Part shown: one piece after another, positions 12,715 to 22,333 of the stretch
Position numbering within the stretch: position 1 is the first letter of the stretch
Layout of the letters: every line of letters begins with the position of its first letter
Assembly: GCA_900546115.1 (NCBI GenBank)
Contig: URBQ01000014.1
Location: 1-59,520, forward strand
Source: an uncultured Collinsella sp.
GTDB taxonomy: Bacteria > Actinomycetota > Coriobacteriia > Coriobacteriales > Coriobacteriaceae
Reading direction: 5' to 3'
Length of the DNA stretch: 59,520 nucleotides
The notes under the pieces: model-generated
The model's database searches: none
What the model was told of the DNA's origin: nothing
The model's input: the letters and a program-made list of their open reading frames with translations, nothing else
Position numbers and translations under genes: made by a program

Positions 12715-12766
12715 TCGCACATAGGAAATAAAAACGCCCCTAGGGCACAAACAAAGGAGAACTACC

Positions 12767-13003
12767 ATGGCAGATCAGAAGACCTTCGAGCGCGTTTGCG
12801 ATGTTATCCGCGAGACCGCCGGTCTTGACGACGTCGAGATGAAGCCCGAGTCCACGCTCGAGGAGATTGGTCTCGACAGCCTGGGCACCGTCGAGATCCT
12901 CGTCGCCGTCGAGGACGAGTTTGGCATCCAGCTCGATACCGAGGAGAACCCCAAGACGGTCGGCGAGTTCGCCGATACGGTCGAGGCGGCATTGGAGAAG
13001 TAG
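12767..13003 (+). CDS. acpP: Acyl carrier protein
   Basis: 78-residue acidic helical protein that carries the growing acyl chain on 4'-phosphopantetheine at Ser38 in GLDSLGTVE (DSL motif). Start ATG 12767 with AAAGGAG upstream. It is two bases from fabK and is almost certainly co-translated with it. Confidence 0.96.
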   Translation: MADQKTFERVCDVIRETAGLDDVEMKPESTLEEIGLDSLGTVEILVAVEDEFGIQLDTEENPKTVGEFADTVEAALEK

Positions 13004-13005
13004 AG

Positions 13006-13950
13006 ATGCTCAAGACTCCTCTCTGCGATCTGCTCGGCATCGAAAAGCCCGTGTTCCAGGGCGGTATGGCCTGGATCGCCGACGCCTCGCTGGCGTCCGC
13101 AGTGTCCGAGGCGGGCGGCTTAGGGATTATCGCGGCCATGAACGCAGACGCCAACTGGCTGCGCGACCAGATTCATGAGCTGCGCGCCAGGACGGATAAG
13201 CCCTTTGGCGTCAACGTCATGCTCATGAGCCCGTTTGCCGACGAGGTCGCGCGGGTCGTGATTGACGAGCGGGTGCCGGTCGTCGTGACGGGTGCCGGCA
13301 ATCCCACCAAGTACATGAAGGCGTGGAACGAGGCGGGCATCAAGGTCATCCCGGTCGTTGCCTCGGTGGCGCTGGCGCGTCTCGTGGCGCGTCGTGGAGC
13401 CACTGCCGTGGTTGCCGAGGGTACCGAATCAGGCGGCCATATTGGCGAGACCTCGACGATGGCACTGGTGCCACAGGTTGTCGATGCGGTCGATATTCCC
13501 GTGGTTGCGGCTGGCGGTATCGCCGATGGCCGCGGCGTGGCGGCCGCCTTTATGCTGGGCGCCGCCGGCGTGCAGGTGGGTACGCGCTTTCTGATCGCAG
13601 ATGAGTGCACCGTATCGGAGCAGTACAAGGAGATGGTCCTGAAGGCCAACGACACCTCGACGCGTGCGACCGGCCGCTCGACGGGACACCCGGTGCGTGC
13701 CCTCAAGAGCCCCTTCACTAACGCCTACGCCAAGAGCGAGGCGGCGGGCGTAAGCGTCGAGGAGCTCGGGGCCATGGGCACGGGCGCCCTTCGCAAGGCC
13801 GCCAAGGACGGCAATTACGAAGAGGGCTCGTTTTTGTGTGGACAGATTGCCGGCATGGTCAACGAGCGCCAAAGTGCACGTGAAATCGTTGACGACCTAG
13901 TCGATGGCGCCGAGCACGTCCTGAAGGGTGCGTGCGCATGGGTGGCGTAG
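13006..13950 (+). CDS. fabK: Enoyl-ACP reductase II, FMN-dependent
   Basis: TIM-barrel flavoprotein of the nitronate monooxygenase/FabK superfamily, 314 residues. The segments FQGGMAWIADASLA, EGTESGGHIGE and AAGGIADGRG are typical of FabK, and no fabI is present in the operon. It would perform the last reduction of each elongation cycle. Position between acpP and fabD, as in streptococcal and clostridial operons, supports FabK over a nitronate monooxygenase. FabK enzymes are insensitive to triclosan. Confidence 0.93.
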   Translation: MLKTPLCDLLGIEKPVFQGGMAWIADASLASAVSEAGGLGIIAAMNADANWLRDQIHELRARTDKPFGVNVMLMSPFADEVARVVIDERVPVVVTGAGNPTKYMKAWNEAGIKVIPVVASVALARLVARRGATAVVAEGTESGGHIGETSTMALVPQVVDAVDIPVVAAGGIADGRGVAAAFMLGAAGVQVGTRFLIADECTVSEQYKEMVLKANDTSTRATGRSTGHPVRALKSPFTNAYAKSEAAGVSVEELGAMGTGALRKAAKDGNYEEGSFLCGQIAGMVNERQSAREIVDDLVDGAEHVLKGACAWVA

Positions 13951-14864
13951 CGTTTCTGTTTGCCGGCCAGGGCGCCCAGCACCCCGCGATGGGCGTCGAC
14001 CTGATCGAGGCATCGCCGGCGGCCGCCGAGGTGTTCGCCATTGTCGACGAGGTGCGCCCGGGGACCAGTGAGCAGTGCCGAAGCGCCTCCAAGGAGGAAC
14101 TCTCGCAGACCGAGAACACGCAGCCGTGCGTGTTCGTTCACGATCTGGCAGCGGCTGCCGCCCTGCGTGAGCGCGGCGTGGTACCTGCCGCCTGTGCGGG
14201 TTTTTCGCTTGGCGAGGTCGCCGCGCTCACCTTTGCGGGGGCGTTCGATACGCGAGCGGGCTTTGAGCTCGTGTGCGAGCGCGCGGCGCTGATGGCCGCG
14301 GCTGCCGAGCGCCATCCGGGCGGCATGCGCGCCGTCATCAAGCTCGATGCGGCGCAAGTCGAGAACCTGGCAAAACAGGCCGGCGAGGACTGCTGGCCGG
14401 TCAACTACAACAGTCCGCAGCAGACGGTTGTTGCCGGAGCGCCCGAGGCGCTGCAGGAGCTCGACGTCCTAGTAAAAGAGGCTGGCGGCCGCGCTATGAA
14501 AGTCGCGGTGTCGGGCGCATTTCATAGCCCCTATATGGCCGAGGCGACTGAGGGGCTGGCGACGTATATCCAAGCCGGCCACGCGCCGTCACCGCTGCTG
14601 ATTCCGGTCATGGCAAACATGACGGCGGCGCCCTATCCGGCGGACCCGCGAGCGGCATCGGATGTCTTGGCCAATCAGGTGAGTCATGCCGTTCGTTGGG
14701 TCGACACGCTGCATACTCTGCAGAATCAGGGCATCGACACGTTTATTGAGGTCGGCCCTGGCAAAACGCTGTCGGGCCTGGTCAAGCGTACGCTGAGCGA
14801 CGTTCGCGTGTATTCGTGCGAAACGGCCGAGCAGGTCGCAGCTATTGCCGACGAGCTCGCATAG
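13938..14864 (+). CDS. fabD: Malonyl-CoA:ACP transacylase
   Basis: Loads malonyl groups onto ACP; about 308 residues. FLFAGQGAQ opens the protein, and the nucleophile is Ser90 in GFSLGE (GHSLGE in most relatives, so the residue before Ser is Phe). The second catalytic residue is the His of SGAFHSPYM. The likely start is ATG 13938, overlapping the end of fabK by 13 bases; GTG 13932 is an alternative. Confidence 0.94.
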   Translation: MGGVAFLFAGQGAQHPAMGVDLIEASPAAAEVFAIVDEVRPGTSEQCRSASKEELSQTENTQPCVFVHDLAAAAALRERGVVPAACAGFSLGEVAALTFAGAFDTRAGFELVCERAALMAAAAERHPGGMRAVIKLDAAQVENLAKQAGEDCWPVNYNSPQQTVVAGAPEALQELDVLVKEAGGRAMKVAVSGAFHSPYMAEATEGLATYIQAGHAPSPLLIPVMANMTAAPYPADPRAASDVLANQVSHAVRWVDTLHTLQNQGIDTFIEVGPGKTLSGLVKRTLSDVRVYSCETAEQVAAIADELA

Positions 14865-14894
14865 TCCACAGGGCTGTAACCCGAAAGGAATGAC

Positions 14895-15668
14895 ATGGGC
14901 AACTTGAACAACGGCGCGCTCGAGCGCAACGACTCACGTCGCGTGGCACTGGTCACGGGCGGCTCGCGGGGTATCGGCCGCGCCTGCGCTGTCGGTCTGG
15001 CGGAGGACGGCTTTGATATCGCCGTCGTCTATGCCGGCAGCGTCGATGCGGCGCGCAAGACGTGCGAAGCCTGTGAGGCGGTTGGCGCCACGGCACGCGC
15101 ATATCAATGCGACGTGGCCGATCCCGCTGCCGTCAACGCGTGCGTGGAAGCGGTCCTCAACGACTTTGGTTCCATTTGGGCGCTCGTCAACAACGCCGGC
15201 ATCACCCGCGATGGCCTGCTCATGCGCATGGGCGATGACGCATTCGATCGCGTGCTCGATGTCAATCTCAAGGGAACATTCAATATGACGCGCGCGCTCA
15301 CCAAGACCTTTATGCGCCAGCGCGGCGGTTGCGTCGTCAACATGAGCTCGGTCGTGGGCCTGATGGGCAATGCCGGGCAAGCCAACTACGCTGCTTCCAA
15401 GGCGGGCGTGATAGGGCTTACCAAGGCGGTGGCGCGCGAGCTTGCGCCTCGTGGCGTACGAGCGAACGCGGTCGCCCCCGGGTTTGTCGAGACAGATATG
15501 ACGGCAAAGCTCTCGGAGAAGGTGCGTACGGCAACCGAGGAACAGATTCCCCTTAAGCGCATGGCACGTCCCGAGGAAGTGGCCGGCGTGGTGCGCTTTT
15601 TAGCGAGCGATGCGGCTGCTTACATTACGGGCGAGGTCGTGCGCGTCGACGGCGGAATGGCGATGTAG
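14895..15668 (+). CDS. fabG: 3-oxoacyl-ACP reductase
   Basis: NADPH-dependent short-chain dehydrogenase of 257 residues that reduces 3-ketoacyl-ACP. Cofactor motif TGGSRGIGR, NNAG, and the active-site YAASK are all present; the C-terminal VRVDGGMAM is typical. It has an N-terminal extension of about 15 residues. Start ATG 14895 with GAAAGGAA upstream. Confidence 0.95.
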   Translation: MGNLNNGALERNDSRRVALVTGGSRGIGRACAVGLAEDGFDIAVVYAGSVDAARKTCEACEAVGATARAYQCDVADPAAVNACVEAVLNDFGSIWALVNNAGITRDGLLMRMGDDAFDRVLDVNLKGTFNMTRALTKTFMRQRGGCVVNMSSVVGLMGNAGQANYAASKAGVIGLTKAVARELAPRGVRANAVAPGFVETDMTAKLSEKVRTATEEQIPLKRMARPEEVAGVVRFLASDAAAYITGEVVRVDGGMAM

Positions 15669-15707
15669 AAACCAGGGCCGAAGAACGGCTTGGATGAGGA
15701 GACCATG

Positions 15708-16955
15708 ATGGAACAGAGAGTTGCAATCACCGGCATCGGTGCCGTATCGCCGCTCGGCAACACCGCGCTTGCCACCTGGGCGGCCATGTGCGCCGGGACC
15801 TGTGGCATCGGCCCGATCACGCACTTCGATACCGATGCGTTTACCGTCAAGGTGGCGGCCGAAGTCAAGGGCTTTGACGGCAACGAGTACTTTGGCAAGC
15901 GTGACGCCAAGCATCTGGACCCCTGCGTTCAGTTTGCGATGGCGGCTTCGGACGAGGCAATGCACGATGCGGGCTTTGATGTCGAAGGCGCCATCGATCG
16001 TGAGCGCCTGGGCGTCTACGTGGGCTCGGGCGTGGGCGGCATGACGACGCTCGTCGACAACGTCCACACGATCGCCGATCGTGGACCTCGCCGCGCATCG
16101 CCCTATATGATTGCGATGATGATCCCTAACATGGCTTCGGGCAATATCGCGATCCGCCACAAGGCAAAGGGACCGACCCTGCCAGTCGTGACTGCTTGCG
16201 CGACCTCGGCCCATGCGGTGGGCGAGGCGTTCCGCGCCATCAAGCACGGCTATGCCGACGCGATCCTCGCGGGCGGCGCCGAGGCGGCCATTATCCCCGA
16301 TGCCGTTGCAGGCTTTACGTCCTGCCGCGCATTGACCACCAACCCCGATCCTGCGACGGCTTGCCGCCCGTTCGATGCAGACCGCGACGGCTTTGTGATG
16401 GGCGAGGGCGCTTGCGTGCTGGTACTCGAGAGCATGGAACATGCGCAGGCGCGCGGTGCGCACATTTATGCCGAGGTCGTGGGCTACGGCAACACCGATG
16501 ATGCTTATCACATCACGAGTCCCGATCCCGAGGCCGCCGGCATTGCCCGCGCGATATCGCTGGCGGTGGCCGAGGGCGACGTCAAGCCTTCCGAGGGCCT
16601 CTACATCAATGCCCACGGCACCTCGACCAAGCTTAATGATTCGTCCGAGACGGCGGGCATTAAGCGAGCGCTCGGCGAGGACGCGGCGCGCGCCGCACAT
16701 GTCTCGTCGACCAAGTCGATGACGGGGCACATGATCGGTGCCACGGGGGCCATCGAGGTCATGGCCTGCGCCATGGCACTCGAGCAGGGCGTGGTGCCGC
16801 CGACCATTAACTACCACACGCCCGATTCCGCCTGCGATCTTGATTACACGCCCAATCGCGCGGTTCGCGCCGACCTTACCTGGGCGCTTTCGACCAACCT
16901 GGGCTTTGGCGGGCACAACGCCGCCATCGCGCTGCGTAGATATACGAGGAGCTAG
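15708..16955 (+). CDS. fabF: 3-oxoacyl-ACP synthase II
   Basis: Main elongation condensing enzyme, 415 residues from ATG 15708. The catalytic triad is C164 (VTACATS), H303 (NAHGTST) and H341 (MTGHMIGATGA). GAGGAG at 15696-15701 favours ATG 15708 over ATG 15705 or the TTG at 15690. Four bases separate its stop from accB. Confidence 0.96.
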   Translation: MEQRVAITGIGAVSPLGNTALATWAAMCAGTCGIGPITHFDTDAFTVKVAAEVKGFDGNEYFGKRDAKHLDPCVQFAMAASDEAMHDAGFDVEGAIDRERLGVYVGSGVGGMTTLVDNVHTIADRGPRRASPYMIAMMIPNMASGNIAIRHKAKGPTLPVVTACATSAHAVGEAFRAIKHGYADAILAGGAEAAIIPDAVAGFTSCRALTTNPDPATACRPFDADRDGFVMGEGACVLVLESMEHAQARGAHIYAEVVGYGNTDDAYHITSPDPEAAGIARAISLAVAEGDVKPSEGLYINAHGTSTKLNDSSETAGIKRALGEDAARAAHVSSTKSMTGHMIGATGAIEVMACAMALEQGVVPPTINYHTPDSACDLDYTPNRAVRADLTWALSTNLGFGGHNAAIALRRYTRS

Positions 16956-16958
16956 AGC

Positions 16959-17432
16959 ATGGATTCCAAAAGACTTGCCGAGATAGCCGATGTGATGGAG
17001 GACCGCGGCCTCACGCGCGTACGCGTTGAGGAGCCCGATGGCACCGCGGTCGAACTCGAGCGCGCGAGTGTGGCGCAGCCGGTTGCCGTGCCCATGCCTA
17101 TGCCGGGTGCCGTGGCCGCTCAAGTTGCAGCTCCCACAGTCGCGCCTGCCGCACCGGAACCCGCCACGCAGACACCTGCCGCCGCGCCGGAGCCCAAGGG
17201 CACCGAGGTGACTGCTCCCATGGTGGGCGTCTTCTATGCTGCCCCTGCGCCGGGCGACGAGCCGTTTGTGCGCGTGGGCTCCAAGGTCAAGGCCAGCGAG
17301 ACCCTCTGCATCATCGAGGCCATGAAGGTTCTCAACGAGGTGACGGCCGAGGCAGACGGTGAGGTGCTCGAGATCTGCGTGGCCGACGGCGACCTCGTGG
17401 AGTTTGGCAGCTGCCTCATGAGGATCGGATAG
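16959..17432 (+). CDS. accB: Biotin carboxyl carrier protein of acetyl-CoA carboxylase
   Basis: 157 residues: an N-terminal helical region, a Pro/Ala-rich linker at about 45-85, and a C-terminal biotinyl domain with the acceptor Lys123 in EAMKV. It carries CO2 between AccC and AccDA. GAGGAG precedes ATG 16959. The ligase that biotinylates it, BirA, lies at the head of the same locus. Confidence 0.96.
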   Translation: MDSKRLAEIADVMEDRGLTRVRVEEPDGTAVELERASVAQPVAVPMPMPGAVAAQVAAPTVAPAAPEPATQTPAAAPEPKGTEVTAPMVGVFYAAPAPGDEPFVRVGSKVKASETLCIIEAMKVLNEVTAEADGEVLEICVADGDLVEFGSCLMRIG

Positions 17433-17441
17433 GTGATATCC

Positions 17442-17864
17442 ATGAACAAAGAAGAGCTCAAGAAGCTGTTACCGCATCGCGAGCCGATGCTTTTGCTCGA
17501 CGAAGCCGAGCTGGTGGGCGACGAGGCCCACGGCAAGATCACGATTACAGGCGACGAGTACTTTTTGCAGGGACATTTTCCGGGAAACCCGGTCGTTCCC
17601 GGCGTGATTCAGTGCGAGATGCTCGCCCAGAACTGCTGCGTGCTGCTGATGGGCGATGAGGAGGCGCGCGGCGCGACGCCGTTCTACACGAGTCTGGACA
17701 AGGTGCGCTTTAAGCGTCCGGTGCGCCCGGGCGACACGGTGGATCTAGTGTGCTCCATCACGCGTGCGCGCGGGCCGTTCCGCTTTGCGACGGGTACTGC
17801 GAGCGTCAACGGTGAGGTTTGCTGCCGCGCCGATATGTCTTTTGCACTCGTGCACGAAAGTTAA
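17442..17864 (+). CDS. fabZ: 3-hydroxyacyl-ACP dehydratase
   Basis: Hot-dog fold dehydratase, 140 residues. The active-site residues are H45 (GHFPGNPVVPG) and E59 (QCEMLAQ). ATG 17442 is preceded by AGGTG; GTG 17433, which touches the accB stop, is a less likely start. Located between accB and accC, as in Firmicutes operons. Confidence 0.94.
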   Translation: MNKEELKKLLPHREPMLLLDEAELVGDEAHGKITITGDEYFLQGHFPGNPVVPGVIQCEMLAQNCCVLLMGDEEARGATPFYTSLDKVRFKRPVRPGDTVDLVCSITRARGPFRFATGTASVNGEVCCRADMSFALVHES

Positions 17865-17874
17865 GGAAGGCTTC

Positions 17875-19218
17875 ATGTTCGACAAAGTGCTCATCGCCAA
17901 CCGCGGCGAAGTCGCGATCCGTGTTATCCGCGCGTGCCGCGATATGGGCATCAAGACCGTCGCCGTTTATTCCACGGCCGATGCGGACGCGCTGCACGTG
18001 CAGCTTGCCGACGAGGCGTATTGCATCGGCGGCCCGCGTCTTGCCGAGAGCTACCTCAACGACGATGCCGTGCTCACCTGTGCCGTAAAGTCGGGAGCTA
18101 AGGCAATTCATCCCGGCTATGGCTTTTTCTCCGAGAAGGCGAGCTTCGTGCGCGACTGCGACAAGTTCGGTCTGGCGTTTGTCGGTCCTTCGGCCGAGGT
18201 GATCGACAGCATGGGCGACAAGGACGCCGCACGCCGAACGGCCGCTGCTGCGGGCGTGCCCATCGTGCCGGGCTGCGATTTGCTCAAAAGCCCCGAGGAA
18301 GCAACGGCCGAGGCCGAGCGCATCGGCTGCCCCGTGCTTATTAAGGCGCGCGCGGGCGGCGGCGGTCGCGGTATTCGCAAGGTCGAGCGCGTGGAAGATG
18401 CGGCAAAGGCGTTCATCGAGGCGCGTGCCGAGGGTGAGGCCGTTTTTGGCGACGGCGAGTGCTACATGGAGAAGTTCGTTGCGCCGGCGCATCACGTTGA
18501 GGTACAGATTATGGCCGATAAGCAGGGCCATGTGTTTTCGCTCGGCGAGCGCGAGTGCTCGGTGCATCGCCGCAACCAAAAGCTGATCGAGGAGAGCCCC
18601 GCGCCGTGCCTCGACGGACGCGATGATATTCGCGCGCGCATGCACAAGGCCGCGCGCGACCTGGCTCGTGCCGTTGGCTATGAGGGCGCTGGCACCATCG
18701 AGTTTTTGTACTCAGATGACGGCAATTTCTACTTTATGGAAATGAACACGCGCTTGCAGGTGGAGCATCCGGTTACGGAGTTTGTGACCGATACCGACCT
18801 GGTTAAGTGGCAGCTGCGCGTGGCTGCCGGCCAGCCTCTGCCCTTTGAGCAGGAGGACGTACCGGTCCGCAACCACGCCATGGAGTGCCGCATCAATGCC
18901 GAAACGCCGGACTTTCTACCGTCATGTGGAACGGTCACCGCGTTGCGTGTGCCGGGTGGTCCGCGCGTGCGCTGGGATTCCGCCATGTTTACCGGAGCGA
19001 AAGTTCCGCCGTACTACGACTCCATGCTCGGCAAGCTCATCGTGTGCGCGCCCACGCGTGACGGTGCCATTCGCAAGATGCGCTCGGCCCTGGGCGAGCT
19101 CGTGATTGAGGGCGTGAGCGAAAATAGCGAGCTTCAGCTCGACGTGCTGGCAAACGACGAGTTTTTGTCGGGCATGTATCACACCGATCTGATGGGGCAT
19201 CTCTATGCTGATGAATAG
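17875..19218 (+). CDS. accC: Biotin carboxylase subunit of acetyl-CoA carboxylase
   Basis: ATP-grasp enzyme of 447 residues that carboxylates the biotin on AccB. The protein starts MFDKVLIANRGEVAIRV and has the ATP-binding glycine loop RAGGGGRGIRKV and the MNTRLQVEHPVTE segment. Start ATG 17875 with AAGGAAGG; a longer upstream frame overlaps fabZ and has no support. Its last codons overlap the accDA start. Confidence 0.97.
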   Translation: MFDKVLIANRGEVAIRVIRACRDMGIKTVAVYSTADADALHVQLADEAYCIGGPRLAESYLNDDAVLTCAVKSGAKAIHPGYGFFSEKASFVRDCDKFGLAFVGPSAEVIDSMGDKDAARRTAAAAGVPIVPGCDLLKSPEEATAEAERIGCPVLIKARAGGGGRGIRKVERVEDAAKAFIEARAEGEAVFGDGECYMEKFVAPAHHVEVQIMADKQGHVFSLGERECSVHRRNQKLIEESPAPCLDGRDDIRARMHKAARDLARAVGYEGAGTIEFLYSDDGNFYFMEMNTRLQVEHPVTEFVTDTDLVKWQLRVAAGQPLPFEQEDVPVRNHAMECRINAETPDFLPSCGTVTALRVPGGPRVRWDSAMFTGAKVPPYYDSMLGKLIVCAPTRDGAIRKMRSALGELVIEGVSENSELQLDVLANDEFLSGMYHTDLMGHLYADE

Positions 19219-20929
19219 AAAAGCGAAGACGGTCAATGTCCTTGAGGGGCCGATAACCGAGTCGTGCGCCGAGTTCCCCGCGCGCCACGTGTTTGTCAAA
19301 TGCCCGGAGTGCCGCCGTGTGATCGATGAGGCGCGCCTGCACGACAACCTCGAGGTCTGCCCTCGTTGCGGCAAACACTTTCGCGTGAGCGGTCGCGCGC
19401 GCATGCGCATGACGGTCGACGCGGGTACCTTTGAGGAATGGGATGCCAATCTGGCGTCGAAGGACTTCCTCTCGTTTCCCGGTTATGCCGACAAGCTTAA
19501 GAGCGTGAGCGAGCGTTCGGGCGAGCGCGATGCCGTTGTGTGCGGCAGGGGCAAAATCTGCGGCTGTGATACCGCGCTCTTCTTTATGGATGCCAACTTT
19601 ATGATGGGCTCAATGGGCTCCGTGGTGGGCGAGAAGATCTGTCGTGTCTTTGAGCGCGCGGCCGAGTTGGGGCTGCCGGTCGTTGGCTTTACCGTATCGG
19701 GCGGCGCCCGCATGCAGGAGGGCGTGACCTCGCTCATGCAGATGGCCAAGATTTCTGCAGCGGTTAGGCGCCACAGCGAGGCGGGCGGCCTGTATATCAC
19801 GGTGCTCACCGATCCCACGACCGGAGGTGTAACCGCGAGCTTTGCCATGGAGGGCGACATTATCCTGGCCGAGCCCGATGCCCTGACGGCATTTGCCGGC
19901 CCGCGCGTGATCGAGCAGAACATGCACAAGCGTCTGCCCAAGGGATTCCAGCGTTCCGAGTTTTTGCTGGAGCACGGCTTTTGCGATGCCGTTGTTCCGC
20001 GTGGTGAGATTGCGCTCACGGTAGGCGAGCTGCTGGCGCTGCACGAAGGGCACGCGCCCGGCCTGGGGGCACCGCATGAGATCGTGCATACGGGTCGTCG
20101 CGACAAAAAGCTGGGACACTTGTTTAAGCGCTCGGCCGCACCAAAAAGCGCGCTCGAAATCGTCAAACAGACTCGCTCGGCGAACCGCGCCACGGCAGGC
20201 GAGATGATCTCGTTGGGTCTCGACGGATTCGTAGAGCTGCACGGCGACCGCTACTTTGGCGACGACGCCGCTGTGGTGGCTGGCATTGGCTGGAAAGACG
20301 GACGCCCCGTAACGGTCATCGCCATCGAGCGCGGTACCACGACCAAAGAGCGCATGCGTCGCAACTTTGGTATGGCACATCCCGAGGGCTACCGCAAGGC
20401 ACGTCGCCTGATGCACCAGGCCGAAAAGTTTGGTCGGCCGGTTCTGTGCCTGGTTGATACTTCGGGCGCGTTTTGCGGCATCGGTGCCGAGGAGCGCGGC
20501 CAGGGCGAGGCGATTGCCCAGAATCTCATGGAGATGAGCGGCCTTAAGACGCCGATTGTCTCGGTGGTGACAGGCGAGGGCGGCTCTGGTGGCGCGCTGG
20601 CGCTGTCCGTGGCCGACCGCATCCTGATGCTCTCGAGCTCGGCCTATTCGGTCGTGAGCCCCGAGGCCTGTGCGTCGATCCTGTGGAAGGATACCGAGCG
20701 CGCGAATGAGGCCGCTGAGGCGCTTAAGCTCACGGCCCCCGATTTGTTGGCGCTCGGCATCATCGACGGCATTGTTGACGATAGGGGCCTGTCGCATGAG
20801 GAGATCGCCGGTGCCGTCATGTCCTCGGCATTTGATGCCTTCGATACGCTTGGGCAGCTCGACGACGCGACCCTCACAAACCTCCGCTACGAAAAGTACC
20901 GCGCAATCGGTCAGTACCGCACGATGTGA
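19205..20929 (+). CDS. accDA: Fused acetyl-CoA carboxylase carboxyltransferase, beta plus alpha
   Basis: A single 574-residue chain that joins AccD and AccA. The N-terminal half has the AccD zinc ribbon C33, C36, C52, C55 and the carboxyltransferase segment SGGARMQEG. From about residue 313 the AccA part follows (VELHGDRYFGDD, EGGSGGALA). The two are separate genes in most bacteria; a fused form resembles the acyl-CoA carboxylase beta subunits of other carboxylases. Start ATG 19205 overlaps the accC stop by 14 bases; ATG 19211 is an alternative. It completes the ACC set in this operon. Confidence 0.95.
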   Translation: MLMNRKAKTVNVLEGPITESCAEFPARHVFVKCPECRRVIDEARLHDNLEVCPRCGKHFRVSGRARMRMTVDAGTFEEWDANLASKDFLSFPGYADKLKSVSERSGERDAVVCGRGKICGCDTALFFMDANFMMGSMGSVVGEKICRVFERAAELGLPVVGFTVSGGARMQEGVTSLMQMAKISAAVRRHSEAGGLYITVLTDPTTGGVTASFAMEGDIILAEPDALTAFAGPRVIEQNMHKRLPKGFQRSEFLLEHGFCDAVVPRGEIALTVGELLALHEGHAPGLGAPHEIVHTGRRDKKLGHLFKRSAAPKSALEIVKQTRSANRATAGEMISLGLDGFVELHGDRYFGDDAAVVAGIGWKDGRPVTVIAIERGTTTKERMRRNFGMAHPEGYRKARRLMHQAEKFGRPVLCLVDTSGAFCGIGAEERGQGEAIAQNLMEMSGLKTPIVSVVTGEGGSGGALALSVADRILMLSSSAYSVVSPEACASILWKDTERANEAAEALKLTAPDLLALGIIDGIVDDRGLSHEEIAGAVMSSAFDAFDTLGQLDDATLTNLRYEKYRAIGQYRTM

Positions 20930-20969
20930 CAAAGGGACAGCCCGCATGTCACATTGGGAAAGGCGTTCC

Positions 20970-22184
20970 ATGTCACAAGTTTCTAACACCTCGTTTACAA
21001 CGACGGTTTCATCAAACGCCATGGCCGTGGTGGACTATCTGTCCAAAAGCATGATGTCGGCGCTGCCGTTTATTGTTTGCGCGGCGTTGTTCCGCACCGC
21101 CGCCGTCATTATGGGCGAAGGCATGCTGGGCCTGTGGCCTGCCGATTCCGAAATCTATCGCCTGTTCTACAGTTGGCTCTATAACGCCGGTTACTACTTT
21201 TTGCCCATCTATCTTGGTTGGGCGGCTGCCCGCCAGCTCGGTTGCTCGGAACAACTGGGCATGATGCTGGGCGGCGTATTGATTGCGCCCGATCTGCTTA
21301 AGCTCGTCGATGCCGCATCGACGGCGGGGGCATCGATGACTTCCGTGTATGGTCTGCTTCCCGCGCCGGTCAACGATTACACGACGACTGTTATTCCGGT
21401 CCTCATCTCGGTGCCCGTGCTATGGCGAGTGGAGTGTTTCTTTCATCGAGTTATCCCTAAGGCCGTGGCATTTTCGTTCGTTCCGTTTGCAACCATGCTC
21501 GTCATGGTTCCGGTTTCGCTGTGTATTACAGCGCCGGCGGGCAGCTATCTGGGCATGCTGTTGGGCCAGCTTATGTTTATGCTTGGCAATTCCGGTGGCA
21601 TCGTGTCGCTGCTCACGCTCATGGGGCTTGCCGCGGGTTGGGAGTTTCTTAAGATCGCGGGTATCAGCAACGTTGTCCTATCGCTTGCGTACGCGCAGTT
21701 TATGAGTGTGGGAACGGATTCGTGCATCCTGATTGCCGCGACGATGGCGACGTTCGCCGTTTGGGGCATGCCTTTTGGCGCGTCGCTTCGCGTTGCGGAT
21801 AAGGACGAGAAGGCGCTCATACTGGGCTATTCAATCTCGGGTGTTCTTGGCGGCGTAAGCGAGCCGGCGCTGTACGGTTGCGGCTTTAAATATGGCAGGT
21901 GCCTGACGTGCATGGCCATTGGCGGCGCCGTCGGAGGCCTTGTTGCAGCCGTGGGCCACGTTACGGCCTATACCATTGGCATGACGAATGTCCTCATGGT
22001 CATTGGCTTTGCCACGGGCGGCATCTCGAACCTGCTGTGGTGCTGCGCTGCCAGCGGTGTGGCATTTGCGGTGTCTGCGGCGCTGAGCTACTGCTTTGGC
22101 GTGGCGCCGGCGAAGGGGCAGGCGACGGAGGACGGAGCTGATTCACCCGAAACCTCGAAGAGCGTGGCCGAAGCAAGCGCATAA
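20970..22184 (+). CDS. PTS EIIC membrane component, glucose-family type, without IIA or IIB
   Basis: About 404 residues with some ten hydrophobic segments and the GVSEPALYG motif, the counterpart of the G(I/V)(T/S)EP(A)IYG signature in EIIC proteins of the glucose/beta-glucoside family. No IIB (phospho-cysteine) or IIA domain is attached or adjacent, so it must borrow them or act otherwise. ATG 20970 with GGGAAAGG is preferred to ATG 20946. It follows accDA by 40 bases and may be read from the same transcript. Substrate unknown. Confidence 0.8.
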   Translation: MSQVSNTSFTTTVSSNAMAVVDYLSKSMMSALPFIVCAALFRTAAVIMGEGMLGLWPADSEIYRLFYSWLYNAGYYFLPIYLGWAAARQLGCSEQLGMMLGGVLIAPDLLKLVDAASTAGASMTSVYGLLPAPVNDYTTTVIPVLISVPVLWRVECFFHRVIPKAVAFSFVPFATMLVMVPVSLCITAPAGSYLGMLLGQLMFMLGNSGGIVSLLTLMGLAAGWEFLKIAGISNVVLSLAYAQFMSVGTDSCILIAATMATFAVWGMPFGASLRVADKDEKALILGYSISGVLGGVSEPALYGCGFKYGRCLTCMAIGGAVGGLVAAVGHVTAYTIGMTNVLMVIGFATGGISNLLWCCAASGVAFAVSAALSYCFGVAPAKGQATEDGADSPETSKSVAEASA

Positions 22185-22221
22185 ACCTGTGCGACAAAGG
22201 GCGATTTCTTTGTCATGTTCC

Positions 22222-22256
22222 AAGGTCGTGGCCCGTGTGGGTTGCGGCCTTTTTGT
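22222..22256 (+). terminator. Probable terminator after the EIIC gene
   Basis: An imperfect GC stem (AAGGTCG ... TGCGGCCTT) followed by TTTTT. Confidence 0.45.
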
Positions 22257-22333
22257 ATCTGTGGGGCAAAGTGGCTACACTACAATCCGTTTGAGCAATA
22301 GATATATAGGTAGTACCGTGGGGGCGGATATAG

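Noticed and set aside
15600..17123. A 507-residue open frame antisense to fabG-fabF-accB
   Set aside because: Composition (His/Arg/Ala/Gly rich) is typical of a reverse-strand shadow, and it overlaps three certain genes.
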